Source of the DNA: Pseudocercospora fijiensis CIRAD86
Taxonomy: Eukaryota > Ascomycota > Dothideomycetes > Mycosphaerellales > Mycosphaerellaceae
Assembly (NCBI RefSeq): GCF_000340215.1
Contig: NW_006921541.1
Location: forward strand, 367,876 to 431,875
Reading direction: 5' to 3'
DNA: 64,000 bases
Below, piece after piece: positions 47,601 through 60,411 of the stretch; the stretch's first letter is position 1, and each line of letters begins with the position of its first letter. The translations under genes were made by a program, and so were the position numbers. A model generated the notes under the pieces. It made no database searches and was not told where the DNA came from. It saw only the letters and a program-made list of their open reading frames with translations.

Positions 47601-49506
47601 GCTAGATACGAGTAGATAACAGCATTCCGAACAAGATACAGGCTTTACGAATTCTTAGTTATATCTATAGGACTTACGAATGCCCTAGCGTTATATTAAG
47701 ACTTTATAAACGAAGTCCTCCGAGAGGGCCTCCTAGATATATACGTTATCGCATATATAGACGATATCTTAGTCTATACTAAGGGAGCTCTCGCGGACTA
47801 TATACGAATAGTATAGGACGTCTTTAAACGATTTACTTAAGTAGGATTTAAGACTATACCTAAGAAATGCGAATTCTATAAGAAGGAAGTTAAGTTCCTA
47901 GGATTTATTATTAGTACTATAGGAATCAGGATCGATCTAGAAAAAACTAAGTTAATATAGGAATAGCTAACGCCTATATACGTTAAAGACGTACAATTAT
48001 TCCTAGGATTAGCTAACTATAATAGGAAATTTATCGAGGGCTACTCTAAGACAGCGGCATCCCTTACGGAGCTTATAAAGAAAGATAAGAAATAGAACTA
48101 GAGTACGAAGGAAGATAAAGCGTTTAGGTAACTAAAGGAGCAATACGCTTCTATACTAACGCTACGATTATTCGATAGGAATAAGGCGGTCTAGATAGAA
48201 ACAGACGCGTTAGATAGGGCTATAGGAGCATGCCTTACGTAAGAGTATAACGGGAAACGACACCCGGTAGCCTATTACTCGAGAAAGATATTACCCGTAG
48301 AACAGAACTACGATATCTATAATAAGGAGCTACTTGCAATAGTTATATTACTGCAATACTAGCGAGTATACGCGGAAGGAGCACTAAGTCTTACGATTCT
48401 TTCTAATTATAAGAATCTAACTTACTTTACTACGACTAAAGTACTAACCCGAAGATAGGCCCGCTAGTCGGAGCTACTAGGATAGTATAAGTTCGAAATC
48501 CGCTATACCCTAGGACGCGAGAACGGACGAGCCGACGTACTAAGCCGCCGTAGCGACTGTATAGAAGGTTGCGAACTGGTATAGTAACAGATATTAAAGG
48601 CAAACTGAGACGGAAGCCTTAGTACTAATATAAAGGAATTTAACTATATTATACGAATTCTTTAGGATATAGAAGAACAGTTCCTAATCGAGTATAGGAA
48701 ACACTAAGTACCTAAGGAACGAGTTACGGAGTATATACGACAATACTACGACGGACTAGAAAATAGATATCCTAGAGTTTTAAAAACAATAGAGCTAGTT
48801 AAGCGAAGCTTCGGATTCCTATATATACGATAACGAGTTCTAGAATATATTAAGAAATGTCTACAATATTAGCGTAATAAGGCTAATAGATACGCTAAAT
48901 ATAGACATATCTAATTTAGGACGCTACTAGATAAACTATAGGACGAAGTTATAATAGACTTTATTACGAAACTACTAAAATCTAAGGATCTAGTTATAGG
49001 ATATAGCTACGATATAATACTTGTTATAGTCGATAGGCTTACGAAATATATATACTTCATTCCTACTAACGAAGCAAGTACGGTAGAGCAACTCGGATAC
49101 CTCGTACTAGATAGACTTATACGATACTATAGATTTCTAAAGACCTATATTACGGACAGAGACAAGCTCTTTACGTTAAACTACTAGAAGACGCTTATAG
49201 CGACACTTAGAATTAAGTACAAGCTATTAACGGCATACTACCTACAGATAGACGGCTAAACAGAAATTAAGAATTAGGCCTTAGAGGTATACTTACGATA
49301 CTACGTTAACTACGTATAAACCAATTAGGCATCGCTATTACCTATAGCACAACTTGCACTAAACAATCAGCAATCTAAGACTACGAAAGAAACACTATTC
49401 TTCGCTAATTTTAGGAAATATCCGTAGCTATTCGAGGAACAGTATTTAAAGCATCTATATACGGATAAAGCGATAGTCGCTTTAGAAGACTTAAAGCAGA
49501 TATATA
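44284..49506 (+). mobile_element. Ty3/Gypsy chromovirus, inverted second copy, 3'-truncated (element 3b)
   Basis: Same family as element 3a on the opposite strand. The 5' LTR is 44284-44629 (346 bp, TGTTACGG to TATAACA). Then gag with the knuckle YYTYSKEGYIIRNC near 45,491-45,545, protease DSGA at 46653-46664, RT YIDD at 47754-47765, RNase H and integrase. It breaks off at 49506 after GACTTAAAGCAGATATATA, within or just after integrase; the chromodomain, antisense frame and 3' LTR are missing. Differences from 3a are mostly C/T and G/A. TAG/TAA stops run throughout. Confidence 0.88.
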
Positions 49507-51250
49507 GATAGATAGATAGATATTTCATTTGCCTGTTGTAGTGCCTTTCGGCCTATGCAGGTCTGTTTCTATATATTGTTTTAGGTAGGAAACCAACTTA
49601 GTTAGTAAAAACCTCCCTCCTGTCCTATTTATAAGTATTGATCTTCCTCGTTTCCTTGTTTTCCTTCCTCTAGGGTGCACTAGTGTTATAGTTGTTACCC
49701 TCTAACTACCTTGCCTACTGCCCTACCCTTCTTTCCCCCTCTTCTTCCCTCCTTCTTATCTACTCCTTAGTTTCCCTTACTAGTACGAATTATTATACAA
49801 ATCCCTATTTAATAATCTACTTTACTATCCTCTTTAGGTCTTCTTTGCTCTAGATTAGCTTATCGTATTCCCTTTCTATTGCTTTTAGTCTCTAATCACT
49901 TCTGCCTTCTAACTATTAAGGGCAGACTAGTAGTATATACTTAGGGTTCTAAGATTAGTAGCTATATTAGTAAGCTCTGCTTTCAATTCCTAGGACGTTT
50001 CTTCTAAATAGGTAAGATCTAAGTCTAATATGTTTAGATCTGATTTAGATAGCTAGGCTTGCCTCGGCCCTATTTAGGTCCTTATAGAGCTAGTAGTTGT
50101 ATTAACTAAATTTGATTAGTGCCTTTAGGGTTCCTAGTCTGACTTATGTTTTGTTCTATTCCTGCTCCTATAGGTATTTAGTAATTGATTCTGCTAGACT
50201 TTGTTTCTCTCCCTTTAGCTTATCTTCCTTTAGCCTTATATTTAGTCCCTAAAGCTCTTTCTCTAGCATTTCTCTTATTAAGACTCTATATTGCTCTAGG
50301 TCTTTGACTTTCTAAGGAGTTATTTGTAGTCTGTCTCGCCTCCTAGTCCTAATACACTAGGCTTTTATCTTGTCTAGTGCCTTTTAGATAGTCTGTTAGG
50401 CTAGGTATTCTATTGTCTTTGCTATATATTAGTGTCTTAGTCCCTTGAAGTATTGTTTGACTAGTAGGATCCCTAATTCTATTTCTACTACCCTTGTTAG
50501 TATAGTTTTGTATGCTCCTAGGATTTTCTTTAGGCTTTAGGTTTAGGACCTACTAACTAGTTGCTTAATCCTCTTTAGTGTTTTCTCCTAGGCTGTCTAT
50601 ATCTGTACTCTATATAGCATTACTAGCTTAACAATTGCTTTATATATAACTTTAGCTTTCTCGAATGTAGCCCCCTATATAGAGGCTATAAGCCTATTAA
50701 TAGATTGTATATTAGCATCTGCCCTCTACTTTGCCTTCTTTACTTGTAGTCCCTAATTCAGTTTTAGATCTAGCTAGATCCCTAGTACCCTAAGCTCTGT
50801 TAATAGTTGGGTTTTAAAGCCTTAGATAGTAATTGATTGCTTTATATTATAGGTTGATTTAGCCTTACTAAAGTAGATAAGCTAGTACTTTTCTAGGGCG
50901 AATTTTGCTCTATGCCTCCTTACCTATTTTTTATACTCCTAGTGCTTCTCTTCTAGGATCTTGTAGTTAGTTTCTATTGTCTTAGACTAGGCTAGGATGT
51001 TTGTATTATCTACAAACCCTAATATTAATGTGTTTTTTAATTCTAGGAGTAGGAGTAGGTCTACTATAAAGATAAGGAAGAGGATTAGGGAGAGTATTGA
51101 TCCTTAGGGGATTCCCTTTTTAGTTAGTATTAGGTCTAATTTGAATTTGCCTAGAATAAGCTATATTGATCTTTCCTATAGGAAGGACTAGATAAATTAG
51201 ACTATCTAGTTTAGTATAGCTTTCTATTTAAGTATATATAGGAGCCTTTT
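49507..51250 (-). mobile_element. LINE copy 2, 5'-truncated
   Basis: About 1.74 kb nearly identical to the 3' part of the LINE at 31.8-33.5 kb, beginning with the same GATA repeat tail and ending where homology stops at GGAGCCTTTT. The RT motif at 51005-51016 reads FVDN, losing the second catalytic Asp. No target duplication could be matched across the two ends: the sequence after 51250 is not the continuation of element 3b. The junction therefore reflects a deletion or rearrangement rather than a clean insertion. Confidence 0.8.
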
Positions 51251-51382
51251 TAATTATTTCCTTCGCTAATGCCCTATTGTAACTCGTATATAGGCCGCAC
51301 TATATAACTTAGCCGTCGTGCTCGACTAGCGTTAAGCTAGTATATATAGACACTCGTTGCATAACGCAACTCTAACGGCTCG

Positions 51383-51444
51383 CGTTAGGGTCGGCGGGTA
51401 TAAGTAGCTCTCCGCTTCTATTCTTACCTCCGCCGACCCTAACG
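51383..51444. repeat. 15-bp inverted repeat hairpin
   Basis: CGTTAGGGTCGGCGG at 51383-51397 and its perfect reverse complement at 51430-51444, with a 32-nt loop. It survives uninterrupted in RIP-affected sequence, just upstream of ORF A. It could be a regulatory hairpin or an element end; single TTAGGG units here are not telomeric arrays. Confidence 0.6.
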
Positions 51445-51571
51445 TATAGCGAATTTTACTAACTCTATTAGTTTATCTGCTACTCTCGGATAGTGTACGT
51501 CGTTATCGATCTATAGTCCCTAACCTCTATTATATAAGTATTACTAATTAGTATAACCTGTTATATACTAA

Positions 51572-52444
51572 TGCTATATACTAGTTACAAACTCGTCGCC
51601 TACTACCTTTACCGAGATAGTAGTCTCTACGAATGTCGAGGACTAGCTAAAGGACAATAAGCTACTAATTAAAGCCTTAAATAGCGGCAGAGACGTCCCT
51701 AAACATGTTATACTAAACCTATATAGTATCGATAAGCCTCTTCTTACGTTAGTAATAAAAAGGCTCCTTCCGTATCTAGAGAAACATTTTTTATTTAACT
51801 AGTTAAAGGGGAAGTAGAGTCGCTAGCCCGTTAAGGGGCATTATAAGGAGGAGAAAGCTATAGTATACGCTATTGCTAGCAACCTCAACTATCCTACTAA
51901 ACCTAGACGTACGCTGTTAATGCCCGAATAGTACTTTAAAGATCCTAAATAGGCTCCGAAGTAGTACGTTAGGGGAATGCTTCTATAGGACAATGTAAAT
52001 AGTCCGAATAATAAAATTTAGAGGTCTATAGTCTACTTAGTATACCGCCTTATATAGAAGGTTATAAGGGACAAGTTTACCCCGCCGGCCGGTAATAATA
52101 CTAAAGAGGAAGACGTATCCGAGAGCGAGACTAATAGATCCCGACAAACTACGCCCTCTATACCTAAGCGTAGAGCAAGTTCTACCTCTACTAGTAAGAC
52201 TAGTAGAGCCGGTCGGGTGTTTAAGAGAATAACGCTAGGAGATTCGTATAGTAGCAAGGATACTAATCTAGTAATGTCCGACGCGCTACGCCCTATTAAA
52301 GGACAGAAACCAACACTACTACTACTACTTATAGCAATAGTATAGGCTACCGAGGGTAATATAACCTATAGCAATATAGGCAGCTATGTTTAGCAAGATA
52401 GGATAACGAGACTGTCGCTTAGGCTAATAACTAGAGCCCTGTAA
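51572..52444 (+). pseudogene. Unclassified ORF A
   Basis: A 291-codon plus frame broken almost only by TAG. It starts near YILVTNSSPTTFTEIVVSTN, continues LLPYLEKHFLFN and KGHYKEEKAIVYAIASNLNY, and has a Ser/Thr/Arg-rich stretch (SIPKRRASSTSTSKTSRAGR) toward the end. I do not recognise the family; a gag- or DNA-binding-like role is only a guess. It is the first of four frames in an unclassified block. Confidence 0.4.
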
Positions 52445-52624
52445 TATAGGCATTGTAGAAGTGTAATATAAACAATATACTATACGAGGTTAATGATCTG
52501 TCTACTCTATAGAAGGAGGCCTCTTATATAGGCTCAAAACTAGCCTATAGGTGTGTAGGCCGGTTACTAGCTAATATCCCTCCCTTTCTTCGTATCTAAC
52601 TAGACACGTTTCACATTATACGCG

Positions 52625-53017
52625 CTTAAAACAAACATATATGCATCCTTAGCGCTCTTAGCTAAGGCTATTCTTAGAACAGAACTCCGTAATAATACCC
52701 CCGGGGTAGCATTAATCCTAGATACTATAATTATACAAAAACAACTTCCTAAGCAACACTATACAGACTTACTATTGCTTCAACGCGCCGTAATCCTTAC
52801 TAGCAATAACCTTATCTACTAGTCGGTTCTCGAAATCTCCTCCGCATACGTTAAAGCTATTAGTACCGAAGTACTGTCCCTCGTAGAAAGCTTAATTAAC
52901 GAGGAGGTTAGTAGCCTTTTCCGTCGCAGCTTTCTCCTAATCGTATAGATATTCCTTAAGTCCTTCGTTATTAAGCTAGAGGATCTGTTTAACTTCGTTC
53001 TAAACAACGTAACTTAA
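52625..53017 (+). pseudogene. Unclassified ORF B
   Basis: A plus frame of about 130 codons with two internal TAG (LLLLQRAVILTSNNLIY, LVESLINEEVSSLFRRSF), ending TAA at 53015-53017. It contains one copy of the CCCCCGGGG palindrome in frame as NNTPGVAL. It converges on ORF C, whose last codon begins at 53018. Unknown family. Confidence 0.35.
52690..52716. repeat. CCCCCGGGG near-palindrome, copy 1
   Basis: Core AATACCCCCGGGGTAGCATTA. The arms CTAATAATACCCC and GGGGTAGCATTAG are reverse complementary at 11 of 13 positions in the consensus. Other copies lie near 55,938, 56,367 (inverted), 60,388 and 63,627, with unrelated flanks. Confidence 0.65.
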
Positions 53018-53794
53018 CTAAGGAATCCTACTAACTAGGGCGTTAGAGATGTAGCCGAGGCCTTCGACTAAGATAGCCGTAGGGAAAGCGAATAGTACGA
53101 AGGAGTTAGAGGCTAGGAGGGCGGTTAGATTGCGGTACGCTTTAGTAACCTAAGAGACTATTAAGTTCTCGTAGCCCTTAACCTTAGTACCGTTAATAAC
53201 GCGAGAGTAGCCTAGGTTAATTAATATACGGTTGCTCTTAGTCTTTAGATTACTATATAGCAGGTATAGCATCTAAATAGAGACCTCGCACTCCTTTAGA
53301 GGGTTAAGGATCCACTCCGCCTTGCGCCCCTTACTATTAGACTAACTATCGAATATATAGTCGAGGTCGTCGTCGGTAAGGTGCTTATTAGTAAGCTTAC
53401 CGATCTTGCTTAGCGGGACTAGGCTACGAGCCTTAAGCTTCTTAACCTAGTTCGTAAAGACCTCGGGCTAATATATGCCTTCGATAATAGTAGAGTAGCT
53501 AGTCTTATCCTTAGACATAAGACAGACCTTAATACGTAGGTAACTAGTACCCTCGCTAGCTGCGAGCTTAACTATATCTTATCCGAGACGAGTAGACTCC
53601 TTAGAAGGACAGTTCTCGTAAGTACCGCTAACCTTAAAGAACTTAGTAGGCTTAGGGACGGAGATAAGCTCGTATACGTAATTAGGTCGAAGGGCGATAG
53701 CTAGGAGCTATAGGGCAGGGTACTAGCGGACGATTTAGTTGCTTACACTATAAGTTTAAAGGGCATTACGGCCTTCTTGCTTAGACTTAGGCAT
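53018..53794 (-). pseudogene. Unclassified ORF C
   Basis: A 259-codon minus frame from ATG 53794 (MPKSKQEGRNAL) to TAG 53018-53020. The few internal stops are TAG or TAA. Visible segments: PNYVYELISVPKPTKFFKVS, NKHLTDDDLDYIFDS and GRKAEWILNPLKECEVSI. The family is not recognised. It follows ORF D on the same strand after a short gap, as in a two-gene transcription unit. Confidence 0.45.
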
Positions 53795-53809
53795 GTTACG
53801 TATATACTA

Positions 53810-55507
53810 AAGGTATATCTTAAACTCTTCCTATATTAGGTCGATAAGGAAAGGAAGATGTGCTCTACGAGGCTCTTATAACTAACTAAAGACTTAAGGG
53901 AAGACGGTATTACTAGTCTAGCGAAAGCGATCGAAGGAGGTGCCTTAGCTAAGAATGCCGGTAACGAACTTGCTCTAGCGATCCGTTAGCGTAAGGGCGC
54001 GAGTAATAGTACTAGTAGTATTGAACGCGTAGAGTCCTAGAGATATCGGGGCGGCAATAGGGCGTCTAGGAAACTAGTTAGCATAGGCCTAATTAGCCTT
54101 AAGGGCAGCGAAGGCGTCTTAATTAGGAACCTCGCGACTAATCTTTAATAGGCGACCGACGAGGACACTCGCCTTAGCACTAGTATAGAGACTATAGACC
54201 TTAGCGGCCTTCTTAATATAGTTAGCATACATAGAGAACGGCTCTTCTCCTAGCTTGCTAAGGTCGTCGAGCTGTTAATAGATAGAGAGGGCAGTAGGAG
54301 CTTCGCCTATTGCGGCTTTAGGAACTATATCGATCTTAGTAATAAGGTACGCAATAGAGTCGCCCTTATAAGAACTATAGATGTTCTTAGTTAATAGGAT
54401 CGGCGAGAGCCCTCTATCTCTACGCTCGCTTAAGGAGCCTTCGGAGGAGATATCTTCTAGTAGTATATCTAGCATATTAATATCCGAGTTACTATAGTTA
54501 GTACTATAGTTAGTACTAGAAGGGGCGCTATACTTCTTAGTAGCCTTACGGAGGGCCTAGCGAGCATGTAATGCCTTCTTACGCGCTGCTTCGGCCTTAG
54601 CGCGCTCGTCCTTAACTTCCTAAGGGACCTTGCGGTTACGGGTCGAGCGACGGTCTTAAGCCTATATCTCCGTAGCGAGCGCGAGACTAGCAGCCGTATC
54701 GGCCTCTATTTCTAGGCGAAGAGCCTTGCGTTTAAGGACATTAACGATAGGAGCCTCTTAACCTTTAATAATAAAACCTGCACTATTAATACGATAGCCC
54801 TTCTCTTTTAGTAGATCCTTAGTTGTCTATACGTTAAGATCGACCTAGACAATCGCATCGTAGTACTTCTTCTAGTAGGCTATCGTAAAGTCGTTAAGCG
54901 TAAAGGATAAGTTAAGTAACTACTTGCCTACCTTCTTACTAGCGGTAGATATACGATAGATTATAGTACGGGAAAGATGCTCGGCGCCTTAACGACGGAC
55001 CTTGTACTTGTTAACGAACGAAGAGACCTGCTTAGCACGCTCTTATCTACCGTAGGCGAAGTTAATAAGGCTCTTAGGAAGACTGCTTAGTCCTCCCTAA
55101 TATTCGAAGGCCTAGTCGAGGGTCTTAAAGCGCAAACGAATCTAGGTGCCGGCCGTCTCGAGGCTATAGACGATAGGAAAGGCTTGTTCGATATCTATAT
55201 CGTTAAGAACCTCGCGCTTAAAGATACGCTTACCGATAGACTAATGCAAGTTGTTTATACCGTACGTAACTAAGACAGTAGCCTTCTTAATGTTCCTATT
55301 AATAACGCGTAGTAGGGTGCGAGCGTTCTAGATCTTCTCTTAAGGGTCTTTAAGGGCGGTAACGATCTAGAAGCAGTGCTCGAGGCTAGTTATAGTAGCT
55401 AAGGCGCTATCGGATAGGGCTTCGATCGGGACTAGTACGCCTAGGTTTAGGGCTAGTAGGTTGCTACTACTGCTAGCGCCTAGCGGATTTAGGGCGCCGG
55501 AAGACAT
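53810..55507 (-). pseudogene. Unclassified ORF D
   Basis: A long minus frame, about 560 codons, from ATG 55507 (MSSGALNPLGASSSSNLLAL), interrupted mainly by TAG. It includes INRNIKKATVLVTYGINNLH, a basic alpha-helical region (KDERAKAEAARKKALHAR) and MLDILLEDISSEGSLSERRD. It looks like a structural or nucleic-acid-binding protein, but I cannot name a family. A ten-G run lies ~90 bp upstream of its start codon. The exact C-terminal end is uncertain. Confidence 0.45.
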
Positions 55508-55939
55508 CTTAGTCGACCGGAGTAGAAAGGAGTTAGTAACGAGCTTACAAAAACGTTCGTAGCTTGTTAATAATAATTAAAGGATTTAGATAGAAGAGGG
55601 GGGGGGGTTAGGCGGTAGTAAGTTAGTTAGTATTCGAGTAGAAGAAAGAGCTTAGAAGGCTCGCCTTAAATAGGGTACGAAGGTAGCGTAGTCCGTATGT
55701 TCCGGTAAAGCAAACGGATAACGATTATATATAGACCCTAAAAAAGTGAAGCTATATACGAGACTCCTTTATTAGTAGGGTAGGCTAAAGTTTAATAATC
55801 GATCTAGCTAATTGCTAGTAGCGACTACGCGCCTTTGTTAACCTCTAGCTTTCGTAGATTCCCGCGCACTCGAAATATAACTAGTTAGTTCGAGTACCTA
55901 GTAGTAATCTATAGTAGTAAGGCTAGCGGGACTAACGGC

Positions 55940-56392
55940 ACCCCCGGGGTAGTATTAGCTTTTCTCTAGAGATGCTCGGCAACTAAGAGCAAATCGCCTA
56001 GGCCTAGCGCAGCTTATATTAGCCTATAGCACTGTCGTTATAGATGTAGCATCACCTTTTATAGTAGTAGGCATATAAACGTAGCCCGTACGTTCTTCTT
56101 TCTTCTAGACACTAAGCTTAGCGGCCTAAGGTCCCTATTCTTAGAGGCTATAGGCCTAGGTTGCTACGTCTATCTAAGAGCTAGGAAGGGAGAGGGATCC
56201 TCCCTTTCTTAGTGTCCTACGTAACTAATGCTAATTAGGGTAGGAACAATCTTCTCTAGCGGACTACCTTATTGTCGTTGCTACTTAAGGGTAGTTGCTA
56301 GAGTCTAGGAACCTAGAGGGAAGTAGTCCTAGAAGGGTAGAGGGTTAGGTTCGGCTATTTTACTAATACTACCCCCGGGGTATTATTAGGAA
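55940..56392. repeat. Segment bounded by inverted CCCCCGGGG palindromes
   Basis: CACCCCCGGGGTAGTATTAG near 55,938 and the oppositely oriented ACTACCCCCGGGGTATTATT near 56,367 enclose about 430 bp without coding potential. This could be an LTR or a small non-autonomous element with terminal palindromes; no second copy of the interior was found in the window. Confidence 0.35.
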
Positions 56393-58374
56393 AACACGCC
56401 TCGTATAGTTCTATCTAAGGAAACAAGAGCAAAGGAATAAAGTTATAGCAACATTAATCGAAAGCAAAGGCAAAGCAAAGGACAACAATAAGATAAACTA
56501 AAAGCAATAAACGAGAGTATAAACATTAGCAGGAACGGACAGTAGGTAAGGACTAAAGGTATAGGGCGGTACTATATTAATAGCGCGGAGAACGATTGAT
56601 AAGAGTAAGGAAGCAACGTAGTAGAGGCAGATAGAGGCAAGGAAGAGCAAGCAATTATTTAGTCTCGGGGTCGTTTAGCTATAATTCTAGGCGGTCTTTA
56701 TCGCTAGACTAGTTAGGTTCCTCGGAGTTAGAGTTAGATAGCTAGAAGTCTAGTTTACTATTAGAATCGGAATTAATATCGGAAACGCTCTATATATAGT
56801 TAATCCGTATATAACCCTCCCTTTGTTCTTAAGTTATTCCTAATAGCTTACTAAGACGAATCTAGGGATAGGCATAGTTCTTAGGCAGAACAGGATCTAT
56901 AATAGCGGCAGGATCCTCCTCCCGATAGGCATCTAAGGACGGTAGAGGGTCTATAGAGGTACTAACTTCCTCCTCGGTCGGCGGAGGGCGGGTAGGTTCG
57001 CGTAACTTAACGATCTTCTTTAGATTAGCCCGAGGGTAAGAGTGCTTTAAAGTAGCACTATCTAGCTCCTAAAGGAGGTATACGGAACCCGAGTAAAGGA
57101 CCTCCTTTACTCTATAAGGACCCTTCTACTTAAAGGCTAGCTTATAGGAGTAACTATACTCTAGTTCGGACGGAATCGGACCGGTATAGAAGGACTATAT
57201 CGCTAACCTTTAGAGGTTCCTAATCAATAGCATTATAGTCATTAAAATACTACTTAGCTTCCTCCCGAAGGCGACGTTGTCGAGCAAGACCCTCCTAAGA
57301 AGTCGTAGTTATATCCTTAAGAGCCTTAGCCCGTAGGGCAAGAAGATCTGCCCTAGTACGAACAGACCCCTAATCGTAAACGCCGTGCGTGCGGTAGGAT
57401 AATTTAATAGGAAGAACGGCGTCCCTCCTAATTATAAGTTCCGCCGGTATAAGTCTAGTCGTATCGATAATAGTAGTTCGGTCCGCCTAGAGAAGGGCTA
57501 GGACGCGGGTAGAAATAGGAACTAATCTGTCGCTACTATTAGTTATCTTAGACAGGGCATTAATTAACGACCGATAGCCGCGCTTAATAATAGTATTCGA
57601 TTAGGGATAGTATAGGGAGATACGAACGTTTTTCGCCCCGTACGAAACAAGTAGCGCTTAAACCTCCTTAGCTATATTGTTCGTAGTGTTATCTAAGATA
57701 ACCTCGTAAGGTATTCCCTAGCGGCAAAACAGATCCTTAAATAGGAAGGTAGCTATATTATAGGCATTAATAGCACCGCAACCTTTATAGAAATAATAGG
57801 CCTCCGGCTATCGAGAAAGACCCTCTCGAATAATATATAGGCTGTTATTGCGGCTAAGATAGACCCTATCGCTATACTACCGCTCCCTAACTAACTAGGT
57901 AGTAGGGATACGTAGCTCTCTTAGACGCTAGTAGCTGTTCCTAAAGTTGCACTTAGGATAGCTCTTATAGTAGCGGGAAATATCGGCCTATACGCCGTCC
58001 TACTAGTAGCGTCGACGAAGGACATCGAAGGTGCCCTCCGCCGCTCGGTAGCCGAGCTTATCGTAAACGGAGCGAAGGATTTCTTGTTAGGCTACTAGAT
58101 CGTTAATAATACGCTAGAGCGGTATATTAATTATAGCCTATCGCTAAAGGATGCGATCCTTAATAAGGAACCTCTAAGAATAGCGAATAACACGACGGTA
58201 TTAACTCTTTAATAGACTAGGAGCTCTCTTCGTATAGGTAAGAAAGTAGGCGATATTATAGGAGTCGTCGGAGTAGACCCTATTAAGGATATTATCCCTA
58301 TCTAGTTCGCCCGCCTTAGTATCGTCCTAGCCCTCGTCGTTAGTAGTAGGGTCTTCGTTAGGCTAGTTACTAGG

Positions 58375-58575
58375 TTAGTCGTCGGTAGTAGGCCTAGTAA
58401 TTACCGGTATAGCATTAATATAGAAGGCAGTAAAGAAGGTGCGGTTAATAACCGCGTCGACATCCTCTTCTTCTATTATCTCGGCGATGTCCTCTTCTAT
58501 AGTAGGCCTTCTAGAAAGGCTATCCGGTCTAGTATGCTTCTTACTAGGAATATAGAAGACGTCGAAATCAAACAA
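58375..58575 (-). pseudogene. RNase H C-terminal fragment of element 4
   Basis: A 66-codon open stretch: MFDFDVFYIPSKKHTRPDSL then SRRPTIEED and an acidic linker. The VxYxPGKxNxxADxLSR-like pattern is the usual end of Gypsy RNase H before integrase. Confidence 0.75.
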
Positions 58576-60384
58576 ATAGATCTAGGTAACCTACCGAGCT
58601 ATCGCAGAGTTAGGCAGGTCGGAGGCTATATAGTTAAGTTAATAGACTAGCGTCTAAGCGTCGACTTCTAGGCGGAAGAACACTCTAAAGAGCTAAGGTC
58701 GGAACTTCTTAAGAGCCTTATAGATACTAAGGCACTCTCGCTTACTAGTATCGTATCGGGCCTCGATAGGTTTCTATAGACTAGACTCGTACCGGATAGG
58801 GTAACGTAAGGAGGGCTCCTTACGATTATACTATATTAGTATCTCGCCGTAGCCTTCCCCGCTCGAGTCGATAGCAACAATTAGCAGACCTACGCCTTCC
58901 GAGTAGTTAATAGAGGTAAGCGCAGGCGCGCTAACAAGTGCCTTAGTAACCTTGTCCTTAGCGGCTTAGTAAACGGAGGTCTATTTAAACTCTATATCTT
59001 TCTTAAGCAAGGCGTATAGAGGCTTGTATACTAACGCAAAGTTTTCGACCTAGATACGGAAGTAGGAGACTACTCTAAGCTAGATCCGGACATCTTTCTA
59101 ATAGGTAGGGTCGGGCTAGGAAACAATCTTTAGGACCTGTGTATTGTTAGGATAGCGGCCGTTCTTATTAGTTACAAACCCGACAATGTTTATTCGTTTG
59201 TATAGGAGCTGAAGCTTCTCCCTATACACCGTTAGGTTAGCTCGCTCTAGGTCGTAGAGGACACTATCGAGGTTCTAAATGTGTTCGAGAAAGAACCTAC
59301 GGATGCTAGGCTCTACTTCTTTATTGTCGTACCTAGTTTTAGGGCCCTTAATGCCGATGTCGTCGAGGAAAGGTATCGCTACGTAGGAGATATAGGCCGC
59401 GAGGACTTAGTTTATAATACGAACGAACTAGGCTACGGAGTTAGTTGCCCCTTAGGGAAGGGTAGTTTGTCTATATAGCCTAAGAGGTATCTCGAAACTA
59501 GTAAGGTCCCGGCTATTAGGGTAGAGAGGGATCTAGTCGTAGCCCGAGAAAACATTAACTAGTAAGGCTATAACACAGTTAGTAAAAGCTTCCGAGAACC
59601 TATTAGTCTCCGGAGGGAGGTTAGTATCTCTAATCGTAACTGCGTTAAACTTTTGTATAGCGTTAATTAGACGGTACTTCTTTAGTTCCCTAGGAGCTAT
59701 CTTCTTCTAAACTAGGAAGTATAGGTTGCGATACGAGGCATAGGAAGGCTCTAAGGTGCTAGCCTTTATACGCTGCCGTATTATGTCCTTAACTACACCT
59801 CTTAGGCTTAGGTTTAGCTTGAACCCTAGGTAAGCCTAAGGCTTATACTCGATCGTTCGGATCCTCTATAGAGGGGCAACCTCCGGGTTAATCCTGCTTA
59901 GATGCGTAAAGTTATATACTAATACGGCTTCGCGGTTATATAGAAGCTCGTATAGTAAATCTAGTTTAAGATCCGAAAGCTCGATACTAGGTTTAATGTT
60001 CGCTAGTCTCTCCGGCGTTAGCCTCGATCCCCTAGGAATAGCGGAGAACTTTTTAGTAATGTACCTCTAGTCGTATAGACTATCCCTAGGTATTAATATC
60101 GCTTCGCGGTTAAGGCACTTTTGTCGCTAGTTAGGATTTCCGCTAGGATTGGACCTATTAGTTATATATACGCTGCCCTTTACGGGCTTAATCTTGTTAG
60201 CTACCCTCTTATATAGGGTATATATACTAACCGCTCGTAATACCCGAGCCCTCTCTTTTTAACGTTAGGCCCGGAGATTAGCGTAATAGAACAGCGCGTA
60301 AACTTTATTAGAAGTCTCCTTAAGTCGGTAGGTATATAGCTAGTAATCCTAATTTATAATTCCGGCGAAAACGTTAGATTCCTA

Positions 60385-60411
60385 ATAATACCCCCGGGGT
60401 AGCATTAGCTC
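60385..60411. repeat. CCCCCGGGG near-palindrome, copy 4
   Basis: CCTAATAATACCCC followed by CGGGGTAGCATTAG; the best-preserved copy. It lies between the gag and RT regions of element 4. Confidence 0.65.

Noticed and set aside
51384..51444. Telomere-type TTAGGG repeats
   Set aside because: Only one unit per hairpin arm; no tandem telomeric array.
52033..52257. Minus-strand open frame opposite ORF A
   Set aside because: Shadow of ORF A, which is much longer and has the RIP-type stop pattern on the plus strand.
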